Shown here: piece after piece, positions 1-11,013 of the stretch | How positions within the stretch are numbered: the first letter of the stretch is position 1 | How the letters are laid out: every line of letters begins with the position of its first letter | NCBI RefSeq assembly: GCF_022965805.1 | Contig: NC_133101.1 | Span: forward strand, 4,526,001-4,590,000 | From: Primulina eburnea | Lineage: Eukaryota > Streptophyta > Magnoliopsida > Lamiales > Gesneriaceae | Reading direction: 5' to 3' | DNA: 64,000 nucleotides | Notes under the pieces: model-generated | What the model saw: only the letters and a program-made list of their open reading frames with translations | Told to the model about the DNA's origin: nothing | The model's database searches: none | Made by a program: the position numbers and the translations under genes

Positions 1-53
1 AGGTTTATCATGTGTATAGGGAAGAATAATATTTGTGGGTTCTATCGTCATTG

Positions 54-54
<1 letters not shown>

Positions 55-136
<82 letters not shown>
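55..136. repeat. (AT)n microsatellite
   Basis: An uninterrupted AT dinucleotide tract of about 80 bases. It is followed at once by C-rich text (CCCCAAACCCAAAACCCGAC) that resembles the distal end of the repeat copy at 6316-6790, so it is probably the AT core of a third, partial copy of that repeat. Confidence 0.97.
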
Positions 137-138
<2 letters not shown>

Positions 139-493
139 GTCCTGCCCCAAACCCAAAACCCGACGGATCCAATCTTGATTAGACGACACGTTGGACTATC
201 TTAAAATTAAATAATTTTGAATTTCACTCATTATACAATAAAAATGCTTAAAAATTAATATAACATTAAAATTATTTTCCAAATTTACATTAACTATATT
301 TAAGAACAAAACATTATTATCACGAATTAAAATATATTAATCTATATTCAATTCATAACAAAATAAAAATTATAAATATATATTTTCATTGTAAACACAT
401 CATTATGAAATAAAATTATTTCAATCCTAAAATATTAGGGATTATAATATATTATTCAATAAAAAAAATATGAATAGATTCTTAATCTTATAA

Positions 494-581
<88 letters not shown>

Positions 582-700
582 GCGGGACTGACTTAGGACA
601 GAACCATCAAATCCAGACCGCCTTGGACTTACTTTGTGGACCCGCTTGACTGAGTATAAACCTACCATGTGGGTGAGTTTAAAACGAGCTCGAGTTTAAA
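137..700. repeat. Dispersed AT-core repeat, copy A
   Basis: This stretch aligns by eye with 6316-6790. Both copies share a block beginning near AAAATTAAATAATTTTGAAT, then the same order of AT-rich words (ATTCAAT..ACAAAATAAAAATTATAA), then an (AT)n tract, then a GC-richer tail containing GACCCGCTTGAC-type text. The copies are clearly diverged. No coding potential was seen. The repeat class is unknown; it could be the non-coding part of a larger transposon. Confidence 0.7.
498..578. repeat. (AT)n microsatellite in copy A
   Basis: A pure AT tract of about 80 bases inside dispersed repeat copy A. Its minus-strand open frame is only a poly-Tyr-Ile artefact. Confidence 0.97.
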
Positions 701-1450
701 CTTGGCCAATAAACTCGACCCATTTTCATATCTTCTATTAATTTTTAATTTCTCACATTGCATATGTTTGTTTGTTTGCTTTTTTTGTTTTCTTCGTCGC
801 GTCACTTAATGTGTCCGGAGAAAATAGTGAAAAACTGCAATGATCATGGACCATCTCGACATAGACTCATTCTGGAGCCTTATTCGTAAACAGGCTCAAA
901 AAGAACCAAAGATCGAGATAGTCTATGATAGTTACAAAAATTGTGGTGTGTCCTTTTGGGCTTGACTTAGGATTAAGTGGCTCGATCTACACTTGAAGCC
1001 AAATGCTCCTCCGATCTCGTGGATTGATCACCAATCCAGCCCGAGGGTGAATGTTTTATTAAGAACAACTATTGTAGTCATGCCTCCTATGAGCTAGATA
1101 GCGCATTTGTAAAGAACGACTCCAAAGTTGCGTGATTATCTTTGGTTGGTATGATAAGCTATACGGATCCAAGTCACGGTGAGTGTGTATTTCCCCGATC
1201 GTGGTGGCAGTCGGAGGAGGGAAGCACCGATTTTACTTCACTGGCATTTTGATTCTTTTTCTTGTATTTGTCATGCATACTATATGTCCGCAATAGAAAT
1301 AAAAATGACCAAAATATATCCGTGATGAATATAATTTCAAATTTGCGAATAAAAATGTTGGGCTTTTTTTTTTATCAGTTTATAACAAGTGTTATATATA
1401 TATGGTAGAATATGAAGTTATAATTTGATTTTAATTTTTTTAAAATAGAA
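701..1450. other. Unassigned; possible decayed coding fragment
   Basis: No known gene is recognised. From the ATG at 840 one plus-strand frame stays open to about 1097, broken by a single TGA near 963, and base composition is less AT-rich than on either side. It could be a degraded exon or chance. Downstream to 1450 the sequence is AT-rich with nothing identifiable. Confidence 0.2.
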
Positions 1451-1669
1451 TTAATTGTACGGTAATTTAGTGAAAAATGCATCTGTCAATGATTTTTTTA
1501 AGATTCAGTACCCATATGTTTTATTTTATATTTTAATACCTGACACAAGATCAACTTAGTTTTTACTACATGTTTTAGGCATTTTTACTTTTTTACCCTT
1601 TTTAACTAATAAAAAATTATTTAAATTCCTATTTTTGTTGGTCCTTATCTTTCCACTTATCATTCTCGA

Positions 1670-3000
1670 ATACATTTGGATGACATCTACATTGAATTAA
1701 AATATTTTTTTATTTTAAAAAAAATTCACAACTAAGTGTTGAACTTTTGAAATATTTTATTTTACTTAGAAATACTAAATTTCAATTTTAAAATACTTGA
1801 TTTAGTAAATGACATACTCAAAATTGGTATTAAAATACTGGATATTTGAAAATGTAACGCAAGTTCACCTAGTGATCGTATTTCCATCCAAGATCTATTT
1901 GGATGACATGTTCATTTCATTTAATTATTTTTTTTTTATTTTTAAAAACACAAATTCGCAATTAACCATTGAACTTTTTCAAGTACTTAGTTTTACTTGT
2001 GAAATACCTAATTTCAGTTTTAAAATAATTGATTTGGTAAATGAGATACTCCGAATAGGTATTAAAATACTGAATATTCGAATATGCAATTCAAGTTCAC
2101 CAAGTGCTCGTATTTTCATCCAAGATCCATTTGGATGACTTGTTCATTTCATTTAATTATTTTTTTATCTAAGAAAAACAATTTCGCAATTAAGCATTGA
2201 ACTTTTTCAAGTACTTGGTTTTATTTGCGAAATATCTAATTTCAGTATTAAAATACTTGATTCGGTAATTGAGATACTCATAAAAGTTAATAAAATACTA
2301 GATATTCTAGTAGGCAATGTAATTTCACCAAATGCTCGCATTTCCATCCAAGATGCATTTGGATGACATGTACATTTCATTTAAATATTTTTTATTTTTA
2401 AAAGAAAAACAAATTCACAACTAAGCATTGAACTTTTTGAAGTACTTATTTTTACTTGCGAAATACCTAATTTCAATTTTAAAATACTTGATTTGTTAAA
2501 TGAAATACTCATAATGAATATTAAAATACTGAATATTCGAATATGCAACGTAAGTTCACCAAATGCTCGCATTTCCATTCAAGATGCATTTGGATGACAT
2601 GTTCAATTCATTTAATTATTTTTTTATTGTAAAAAAAAAAAACAAATTCGTAACTAAGCATTGAATTTTTTCAAATACTTACTTTTACTTTTGAAATACC
2701 TAATTTCAATTTTAAAATACTTGATTTGATAATTGAGATACTCATAATGGGTATTAAAATACTGGATATTCGAATATGCAACGTAAGTTCACCAGGTGTT
2801 GGTCTTTCCTTGAAAGATGTATTTGGACGACATATCCTTCTCATGTGATATCTATTTTGTAAAAAAATATATCAAATTCTCAACTAAGCATGAAACTTTT
2901 AAAGTAATTAGCTTACTTGATAAGTACCTAATTTCAGTTTCAAAATACTTGATTTCATAAATGAGATACTCAGAATAGGTAATAAAATACTTGATATTTC
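1670..3000 (+). repeat. Left-arm tandem array (~228-bp units)
   Basis: Five to six units recur with CATTTGGATGACAT marks near 1673, 1898, 2128, 2357, 2588 and 2819, giving spacings of 225-231 bp. Each unit also carries CAATTTTAAAATACTTGATT-type and GTTCACCAA-type words. Units differ by scattered substitutions, so this is not a recent amplification. Confidence 0.88.
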
Positions 3001-3423
3001 TAATATGCATCATGATGCAATTTCAATGCATTTGAAATTTTAACAAATACATTGTTCATCACTCCTCATGAAATAAAAATAACAATTTATTTCGGTATAC
3101 AAAGAAAGAACTTACTTTTATTACGGGACAAGTATGCTACTACATTTTTGTCAAAGGGAAGTGCTTATTTTGATCTACAAACAACTTACTCTTACTCCAC
3201 GGATCAGTAATGAACTATGTTCATTTCTTTAAATGACATGAATAAGTATTCTAATAAATCTTAGTTGAAAAAACCAACCATGACTGAATTTAAGTTGCAT
3301 ATTCAAATATCCAGTATTATATCACATATTATGAGTATCTCATTTACCAAATCAAGTATTTTAAAATTAAAATTAGGTATTTCGCAAGTAAATGTAAGTA
3401 CTTCAAAATATTCAATGCTTAGT

Positions 3424-4095
3424 GATCGGACAAAACTTTTATTGTAAAATTCTTAGTAAAAATTAATAATATTCAAGGTAGAAATAATCGCAAGTGCACG
3501 ATATCAAGTAATAATATAGTGTACAAGAGTATGAATATAGTTCCTTTAAGGACTGTATTTCTCAATTATTATTATCAATTATTCAATTTTTAGCAGCGAT
3601 ACTTCAGATGATTGTTTACTACTACAATTATTAAATAAAAACTCAATGAAATGGTTCAAGGATTAAATGATGAAATAAATAAGCTAGAAAGATTGATTAA
3701 AGTTCAATGAGAAATGAATTTGTTGAGAATCTCGGTTCACCTACCTCTCGCTAATCTACTTAATTCGTTCGACAATGATCTATTCTTTCAAAGAGATTTC
3801 TTATCCAATTGAACATGCCCTCTCAAGCTATGTCAAACTAATTCAACTCAATGAAGTAATTAAATCTCTTTAATTATTTATCAAGGGTGATTTGCATGTC
3901 GTTTTATTTCGACCTACTGGACTATGACTATCGACGGGTATCCGACTTTATATTCCTATGTAAATTGTAAATCCACGGATTATGCTACTCGTTCCTATCA
4001 GAGGCTATTCTCTCGAAGAACATTGTCTGGAAATCTTCAAATATTCGCTTCAAGCTTATTTTTCTCTTTCAAAGCTTTGTAGCTGCTGAAAAGTT
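3424..4095. repeat. Dispersed non-coding repeat R, copy 1 (inserted in foldback arm)
   Basis: The right-arm array breaks off near 3424 and resumes near 4095. The inserted text begins close to AATCGCAAGTGCACGATATC and includes CTCGGTTCACCTAC and GACTATGACTATCGACG..ATCCGACTT. These words recur in the same order in VPS53 intron 9 (from 16725). It is probably part of an LTR-retrotransposon family that I cannot name; no coding frame is present. Confidence 0.6.
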
Positions 4096-5705
4096 CTTGA
4101 ACATGTCATCCAAATGCATCTTAGAAGGAAATCCGAGCACTTTGTGAACTTACGTTGCATATTCAAATATCCAGTATTTTAATACTCATTATGAGTATCT
4201 CATTTACCAAATCAAGTATTTTAAAACTGAAATTAGGTATTTCGCAAGTAAAATTAAGTACTTAAAAAAGTTCAATGCTTAGTTGCAAATTTGTTTTTTT
4301 AGAATAAAAAACAATTAAATTAAATGAACATGTCATCCAAATGCAGCTTGGATAGAAATGCGAGTACTTGGTGAACTTACATTGCATATTCGAATATCCA
4401 GTATACGTATTCTGAGTATCTCATTTACCAAATCAAGTATTTTAAAATTGAAATTAAGTATTTCGCAAATAAAAGTAAGTACTTCAAAATGTTATATACT
4501 TAGTTGCAATTTTTTTTTAAATAAAGAAAATAATTAAATGAAATGAACATGTCATCCAAATGCATCTTGGATGGAAATACGAGCACTTGGTGAACTTACG
4601 TTGTATATTTGAACATCCATTATTTTAATACCTATTCTGAGTATCTCATTTGCCAAATCAAGTATTTTAAAATTGAAATTAGGTATTTCGCAAGTAAAAC
4701 TAAGTACTTGAAAAAGTCCAATGCTTAGTTACAAATTTGTTTTTTTAACAATAAAAAAATAATTAAATGAAGTGAACATATCATCCAAATGCATCTTGGA
4801 TGAAAATGCGAGCATTTGGTGAACTTACATTGCATATTTTAATATCCAGTATTTTAATACTCATTCTGAGTATTTCATTTACCAAATCAAGTATTTTAAA
4901 ATTGAAATTAAGTATTTCGCAAGTAAAACTAAGTACTTGAAAAAAGTTCAATGCTTAGTTGCGAATTTATTTTTTTTAAATAAAAAAGTATTTAAATGAA
5001 ATGTACATTTCATCCAAATGCATCTTGAATGAAAATGCGCGCACTTTGTGAACTTACATTGCCTACTAAAATATCCAGTATTTTATTAACTTTTATAGAT
5101 ATCTCAATTATCAAATCTAGTATTTTAAAATTGAAATTAGGTATTTCGCAAGTAAAAGTAAGTATTTGAAAAAATTCAATGCTTAGTTACAAATTTGTTT
5201 TTTTTTTTACAATAAAAAAATAATTAAATGAAATGAACATGTCATCCAAATGCATCTTAATAGAAATGCGAGCATTTGGTGAACTTACGTTGCATATTTG
5301 AATATTCAATATTTTAATATTCATTATGAGTTTTTCATTACCAAATCAAGTATTTTAAAATTGAAATTAGGTATTTCGCAAGTAAAAATAAGTACTTGAA
5401 AAACTTCAATGCTTAGTTGCAATTTGTTTTTTAACAATAAAAAAAATAATTAAATGAAATGAACGTGTCATCCAAATGCATCTTGGATGGAAATGAGAAC
5501 ATTTAGTTAATTTGCGTTGCATATTCGAACATCCAGTATTTTAATACACATTATGCATATTTCATTTACTAAATCAAGTATTTTAAAATTAAAATTAAGT
5601 ATTTCGTAAGTAAAACTAAGTATTTAAAAAAGTTCAATCATTAGTTGCGAATTTATTTATTTTAAATAAAAAATATTTAAATTAAAAATAAATGTCATCC
5701 AAATA
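4096..5705 (-). repeat. Right-arm tandem array (~228-bp units, inverted)
   Basis: These are the same units as the left arm, read on the minus strand. CATCCAAATGCA marks fall near 4107, 4334, 4553, 4782, 5011, 5243, 5469 and 5696, giving spacings of 219-232 bp. A further partial unit lies at 3265-3420, left of the repeat R insertion. The right arm therefore has about two more units than the left. Confidence 0.88.
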
Positions 5706-5927
5706 CATTGGTGATGAGTGAAAAGAGAAGATAACCAACAAAAATAGGTATTTATATAATTTTTTTTAATTAATTACAAGGGTAAAAAGGTAAAAAGGTA
5801 TGAAACATGTAGTAAAAACTAAAATGATCTTTTGTCAGGTACTAAAATAGAAAAAAAAACTAATAGGTACTGAATCTTAAGTAAATCATATGCAGATGTA
5901 TTTTTCTCAAAATTGCCCTTAATTGTA

Positions 5928-6315
5928 TTATGGACTTTTATAACTCATATGACATTATATGATATGATTGATTTGAATTTAGTGACATATGATGTGAAGT
6001 GATATTGTACTATATGATATGATATTTCATGAAATTATAATAGAATATGAATTACTTTTCTTAACTTAGGTCAATTGAGTTTTCTTTGAGAGATAATTAA
6101 TTAATTATCAAAAATTGGGGTAGTCCTAGAGTCTATTTTCGTGAAACTCCATCAAAGTATGGTGATATCGAGTATTTATAAAACTACATCCAATTATGAT
6201 GAAGTTTTGGATCGAGTTTATATAAAACTTATGAATGACAATAGGGTGAATTTGACCAAATGCAAGACCCTTCCATCATGCCTCACTTTAGAGTGGTCAC
6301 ATACATGTAATTCGA
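5928..6315. other. AT-rich spacer, nothing identified
   Basis: AT-rich sequence with several near-repeats of ATATGATATGAT. The plus-strand open frame of 68 codons at 6141-6347 shows no recognisable domain and runs into the next repeat, so I do not call a gene. Confidence 0.5.
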
Positions 6316-6595
6316 CGGGTCCAGTTAGATTCGTTGGACCCACTTAAAATTAAATAATTTTGAATTTTAATCATTACACAATAAAAAAGTTTAGAAATTA
6401 ATAAATCGTTACAATTATTTTTCAAATTTATGTTAATAATATCTAGGAATAAACAAATATTATTACAAGTTAAAATCTATTGATTTATATTCAATTTACA
6501 ACAAAATAAAAATTATAATTACGTATTTTCATTTTAAAACGTCTTTATGAAATAAAAATATTTTAATCTTAAAACATTATGAGCTAAAATTATGG

Positions 6596-6690
<95 letters not shown>

Positions 6691-6790
6691 TTGTGGGAGG
6701 TCCGGGCGGGTCAATCAAATATAAGACCGTCCCAAACCCGCTTGACGGGGTCTAAACCCGACCCATCGGGGTGGATTTAATATGGGGTCG
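6316..6790. repeat. Dispersed AT-core repeat, copy B
   Basis: A diverged copy of 137-700. After the shared AT-rich block comes an (AT)n tract (6598-6687) and a GC-richer tail with ACCCGCTTGACGGGG and AAACCCGACCCATCGGGGTG, the latter containing a short inverted repeat (ACCCGACCCATCGGGGT). Confidence 0.7.
6598..6687. repeat. (AT)n microsatellite in copy B
   Basis: An uninterrupted AT tract of about 90 bases. Confidence 0.97.
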
Positions 6791-7061
6791 GTTTAGATGA
6801 TCGGTTTAATATGCGAACGGGTTTAGTAATTTCGTCCTGTGAAGATACATGAAAAAATTATTTTGCTTCCAATTAATAAAAGAAATGGTAATACGATATA
6901 AATAAATTTTAACGTTTATTTTAAACTAAAAGTTTTCATAAAATGCAATGGTAAAATACATTTCATCGAAAAGATTTGGTTGCTTCATAAATGCTAACTC
7001 AATTTTATTTGACCAATGATATTTTAACAATACACTTTCAAGAATGTAATTTTAATAAGTT

Positions 7062-7139
7062 TCGTTTAAGTGTTATAAAAAAAACATACCATGCAATTAT
7101 TCGTTTAAGTGTTATAAAAAAAACATACCATGCAATTAT
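7062..7139. repeat. 39-bp perfect tandem duplication
   Basis: Two adjacent identical 39-bp units (7062-7100 and 7101-7139), each starting TCGTTTAAGTGTTATAAAAA. They lie in otherwise featureless AT-rich DNA (6791-7280) and are likely a recent slippage event. Confidence 0.9.
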
Positions 7140-7439
7140 CTTCATTAAAATTGTATTATTTTAAAATCAAATTGATCAAAGGTATTAAAAAAACATATGA
7201 GTTTTTTTCGCATTTTTATAAAAAAATATAAAAATGATTTTGAAAAATAAATTCGATTTGCTAGTATTTTTCTGACGAGAAATTTTTTTGGGATGATTGT
7301 TGAAAAATACCCTATGAAAACTTAAAATGTGTGCTCAGTCCCCAATTAATAAAATCATATGCTGCACTCCCTAAATCCAATTTTATTTTGTTTTCACTCA
7401 CTAAATCAATTATTAATTAAATTTCTCTTTAATTTTTTT

Positions 7440-8205
7440 TCCAGCTAATATTTAAGTAATATATGTAGACCGGACTTCTATTATTAGGATATTTTTTGGT
7501 CCGGACTTCTCCATTATTTCTCTTCTATTCTCTTCTCTGTTCGTGTGATAAAATCCACCTTCCCCCAACCCACAAAATCGACGCTCGTCTGAGAAAACCC
7601 AGCCGCTTTCTTTACTGATCGGAGAAACCCATCGGTCGAAAGGGTCTTCTGACAACGAGTCAACGACGGAGAACCATTTGTAAGGCGCACGAGGTAACAA
7701 GCAGAATCAAGTGAGAAAGACCATGAGTTTCTCCGACTATTCACTTTTTTTTTTCATTTTCGAATTTTTTTATGTTTTTGTGGTTTTTTGTGGATCTTAC
7801 AATGTTTGTTGTCGATTTTTTGTAGTTTATTCAGTGGAGAACTTATTTTCATTGATCTTTGAAAACTGTGAGTTTTTCCATTTTTTTTAAAATTATTTTC
7901 GTGTTCTGACGATTTGTAAGAATAAGAAGAATTTTTTTGTTTGAACTGCTGTGAAGGAATTTTCCCTCGTTGCCTCATTCATCATCCTTCTCGCCGACTC
8001 TTGCAGGTATGTCTCTAAAATAGTGAAAATCCATTCATATTTAATAAAATATGTATTTTATTTACGTAATCTATTGCCATAAATTAATCTATGTTTTGAT
8101 TTTTGTTGGGGGAGTTTTCTCTCTTTCTTTATTAATGGATTATTTTTCTAGTTTAGTGGCTGATTTGTTTGGTATGAATTTCAGATACAAAGGTACGTGT
8201 ATTAT
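7440..8205 (+). other. Sequence splitting the left terminal repeat; leader-like
   Basis: This block interrupts the left terminal inverted repeat. It is pyrimidine-rich and less AT-rich around 7500-7720, then contains a plausible splice donor (CTTGCAG/GTATGT near 8006). It looks like the transcribed leader and first intron of a captured gene, which would fit its place upstream of the coding exons at 8896. The minus-strand frames here have no recognisable domain. Confidence 0.4.
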
Positions 8206-8895
8206 GATGTTATAAGGCTGGAGATGTTGATAAATTAATGGATTGTGCTAAAGTGCAAGTAAAAATTGATATTTTCCGTAGTTTAATTCTCCATTTTACA
8301 ATCTAATTTTGTGGATATAAATACAATGTTCTAAAAATTGTAGTAAAGGACTTTTACATTAGATATATCTCGTGGACCTCAGAAGAAGTGGATATATAAA
8401 GGTCAAAACAAAACTTATAAATGAATGCTTCAAGAAATAGGATGATTTTTTGTATTATTTTGGATGGCTTAGTTGGTTCTCTCTTATCACAATAATCAAA
8501 AGGGATGCAAAAAATCTATAGTCATGTACAGAATTAGTGATTGGTATTTGTTGTAATTTGACTGTTTGAAAAAATATATGGTCATGTATACAATTATGAT
8601 TTCAATTCCAAAATTAACTTTGATTGTATTTTCAAAATAAGTTATTTTGGTCGGTTGTACAACCATTATTTTTGTCGATCATGTACCACCATCTCCTTGT
8701 TTTTTCATCTTTTTTGTTAGGAAGACAGTGTTTCTGTTTTTGTTTGCCTTGTTTTTTATTTTACTAAATTTTATGGTACAAAATATTTGGACTGATTTTA
8801 GAAGTTTATGTTGTTTTTAATTCTGTATATTGATATTGTTATTTTTTTCTTTTATGTAGAAATGGTTAAAAAAAGTTGATGAAAATGATGTTCAT

Positions 8896-10130
8896 ATGCA
8901 GAGGATAAAATATGCAATGTCACGATGTTCTTCTACTTATTTTAGAAAAGTAATAAACAAACTTGAACCAAAACTGAATGAGAGACAACGAGCAAGAATC
9001 ATTGGTACTCCTTTTGGTAAATGGTTGAAGATGCCTAAACTGTCTATCTACAGTACCCGAGTTGGTGTCGTATTAAGGAGTTTCGACATTGACTCATTCT
9101 CTTTTATCTTTGGAAAGGACATTGTCATCACTTTCACTTCATTCCAATTTTCTATCGTCATTGGTCTACCTCATGGAGGCCAGCCTGTAAACCAAGAGCT
9201 CGGAACAAAGTCGGATTTTTTGTCACGCTATTTTGCAGGGAAGCTTATCAAAGCCACGAGGAAGTCGTTTTCTGAAAATCTGTTGTTAATAGCCGAATTA
9301 GTTGATGACTCACATTTGGATGATTTTGTTAGAATGTTTATTTTGTTTGCATTTAATTGCATAGTATTTCTGCTGAGTACCTATTTAACTCCCCGATTTG
9401 TATTTTCTTACATTGATGATTTGACCAATTTCTTTGGATATTCACGAGGAGACGCTGCACATAGATTTCTATGAGATAAAATTTCTGGACATATTGTGAA
9501 TCCGGAAGGAGCATCTGAAAGAAAAACATACTTGGATGATTGTGTTATCGGGATGATGATGAGTTTGTATTATTTTTTGTAACTACTTTTATATAAAAAC
9601 TTTGTCTCATAATTTTTATTTTATCATTATTTATGTAGGATGGTGTACAAAAAAGTTCATTCCTTAGAAGTAATATCTGGATCCCCGCGTATATATCTCG
9701 TTTGTTCAAGTGGTGTGAAAGCAAGATTCCGTTAAAAGTTGAAGAAGCGGCGGCTTTGCTCAAAAGAATCACTTGTACGAAGGTATTATGTTTTCAGATA
9801 ATTTTTGAGTATTTCAAAAGTGATAATTTTTCTTTTTTAATATCTGAAAGGTGTTTGACATCATTCTATTTGGTGAGAAATAAGAACTATTTGATCAGAA
9901 GGAGGAAAATGTATAGGTATACAAATATATTCACCAAATGTATTTTATGATGTATTAAGAATCACTATTGATTTATTTAGATGTTGAATTTTCAGGTGTC
10001 GTCTAGAATGAAGGATGCAGAAACAATATACAAAATTAAGATATTGGAAAAACTTGTTGAAGACCAATTCAACGAGACTCAAATGCTTAAACAAATGTGT
10101 TGTCAATCTGATGGATTGGTGAAAAATTAG
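8896..10130 (+). pseudogene. DUF1985/plant-mobile-domain-like gene inside a Mutator-like element
   Basis: The first block (8896-9474, 192 codons) has the hallmarks of a plant family often carried by Mutator-like and CACTA elements next to Ulp1-type proteases. These are a LNERQRARI..PFGKWL start, a middle FDIDSFSFIFGKDIVITFTS stretch and a closing IVIGLPHGG motif. A TGA at 9472-9474 falls where a Trp codon would fit, and the same frame then continues for about 40 codons (DKISGHIVNPEGASER..), so I read it as a nonsense mutation. Further coding-like blocks follow at about 9640-9780 (DGVQKSSFLRSNIWIPAYIS..) and 9995-10130 (ending with TAG). The intervening AG acceptors are plausible, but the first donor is unclear. 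No protease domain is present. The family name rests on motif resemblance only. Confidence 0.55.
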
Positions 10131-10355
10131 TCCACATATTTTGTATTTATATCCACAAAATTAGATTGTAAAATGGAGATTTAAACTACGGCAAATATCA
10201 ATTTTTACTTGCACTTTAGCGCAATCCATTGATTTATCAGTATCCTCATAGGAGTCCTGGGAAAAAATTTAAAGAGAAATTTAATTAATAATTGATTTAG
10301 GGAGTGAAAACAAAATAAAATTGGATTTAGGGAGTGCATCATATGATTTTATTAA

Positions 10356-10537
10356 GAGTGAGTCTCATGTGAGACCGTCTCACGAATCCTAATCTGTGAG
10401 ATGGGTCAACCCTACACATATTCACAATAAAAAGTAGTACTCTTAGCATAAAAAATAATATTTTTTCATTGATGACCCAAATAAGAGATCTGTTTCACAA
10501 ATACGACCCGTCAGAACATCTCACACAAGTTTTTGCC
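10356..10537 (+). mobile_element. 182-bp Mutator-type MITE, copy 1
   Basis: Inserted in the right terminal repeat of the 7290-10602 element. The other terminal repeat preserves the empty site (GATTTTATTAATTGGGG). Flanking 9-mers TTTTATTAA (10347-10355) and TTTCATTAA (10538-10546) differ by one base. It starts GAGTGAGTCTCATGTGAGAC and ends AAGTTTTTGCC. Confidence 0.85.
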
Positions 10538-10602
10538 TTTCATTAATTGGGGATGAGCACACATTTTAAGTTTTCACGGGGTATTTTTCGACAATCCTCC
10601 CA

Positions 10603-11013
10603 AATTTTTTTTAATAACTTTTCTCAGTTTTCTTTAATTATCTATTTTGTTTTTACGGAATTACTTTTATATCCCTTTCAGGTCGACCCGGCTCGTTGAT
10701 CGGTATATGGGCTCATACGAACCGCTCATTCGCTCGAGTACGAAAACGTCTGATTTTGCTTGCACTTACAGGTTCCCTTCTTGATCGCAAAACAGTTGCG
10801 ATTCTAACCTGTCGACACTGCTCAACCACTGAAGATTCACGAGGTAATCGGCTTCAATTTGAAAAAATTATGGGAAATTTCGATCAAATTTGGTGAATTT
10901 GTAGATCAAATGCATTTACTCGGATCCATTGGTTGAGTTCCCACCGTTCTGACTTCTGTGTGGTTGCTGATTAATGTACTGTTGATTGTTTCCAGCTTAT
11001 AAATCGAGAAAAA
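10603..11013 (+). promoter_or_regulatory. VPS53 upstream region and 5' leader
   Basis: Only about 410 bp separates the transposon end from the VPS53 start codon. A likely non-coding first exon ends at GATTCACGAG/GTAATC (donor at 10844). A matching acceptor TTGTTTCCAG lies at 10986-10995, leaving an 18-base leader before the ATG at 11014. No convincing TATA box was seen. The core promoter must lie in the ~100 bp next to, or inside, the transposon's terminal repeat. Confidence 0.5.

Larger units (their letters stand above)
1460..5918. mobile_element. Foldback Mutator-like element with tandem-array arms
   Basis: The element is bounded by a perfect 9-bp target duplication TTAATTGTA (1451-1459 and 5919-5927), the size made by Mutator-superfamily transposases. 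Its left end reads CGGTAATTTAGTGAAAAATG. The right end, read on the minus strand, starts GGGCAATTTTGAGAAAAATA. The first ~210 bp of each side match in inverted orientation, and long arrays of ~228-bp units follow on both sides in opposite orientation, so most of the 4.46 kb can fold back on itself. No transposase or other gene is visible, so it must be non-autonomous. The right arm is interrupted at about 3424-4095 by an unrelated insert. The length and tandem units suggest the terminal repeats grew by unequal exchange. Confidence 0.85.
7290..10602 (+). mobile_element. Mutator-like element carrying a broken host-like gene
   Basis: Termini GGGATGATTGTTGAAAAATA (left) and, on the minus strand, TGGGAGGATTGTCGAAAAAT (right) are inverted repeats. 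They are flanked by the 9-bp direct repeat AATTTTTTT at 7281-7289 and 10603-10611. The first ~150 bp of each side match as inverted copies (to 7437 on the left, from about 10264 on the right). A second block at about 8210-8330 matches 10140-10240 inverted, so the left terminal repeat is split by ~770 bp of unrelated sequence. The interior holds gene-like exons (8896-10130). No transposase is seen. The right terminal repeat is itself interrupted by a MITE (10356-10537). Confidence 0.8.

Noticed and set aside
456..668. Minus-strand open frame of repeated Tyr-Ile
   Set aside because: It is the translation of an (AT)n microsatellite; the plus-strand frame at 6592-6780 is the same artefact.
1809..2578. 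Open frames in the 228-bp arrays
   Set aside because: They follow the tandem units, have no known domain and change between copies.
1670..5705. Regular repeats considered as a CRISPR-like array
   Set aside because: Units of 228 bp repeat over their whole length with no conserved-repeat/variable-spacer pattern, and this is plant nuclear DNA.
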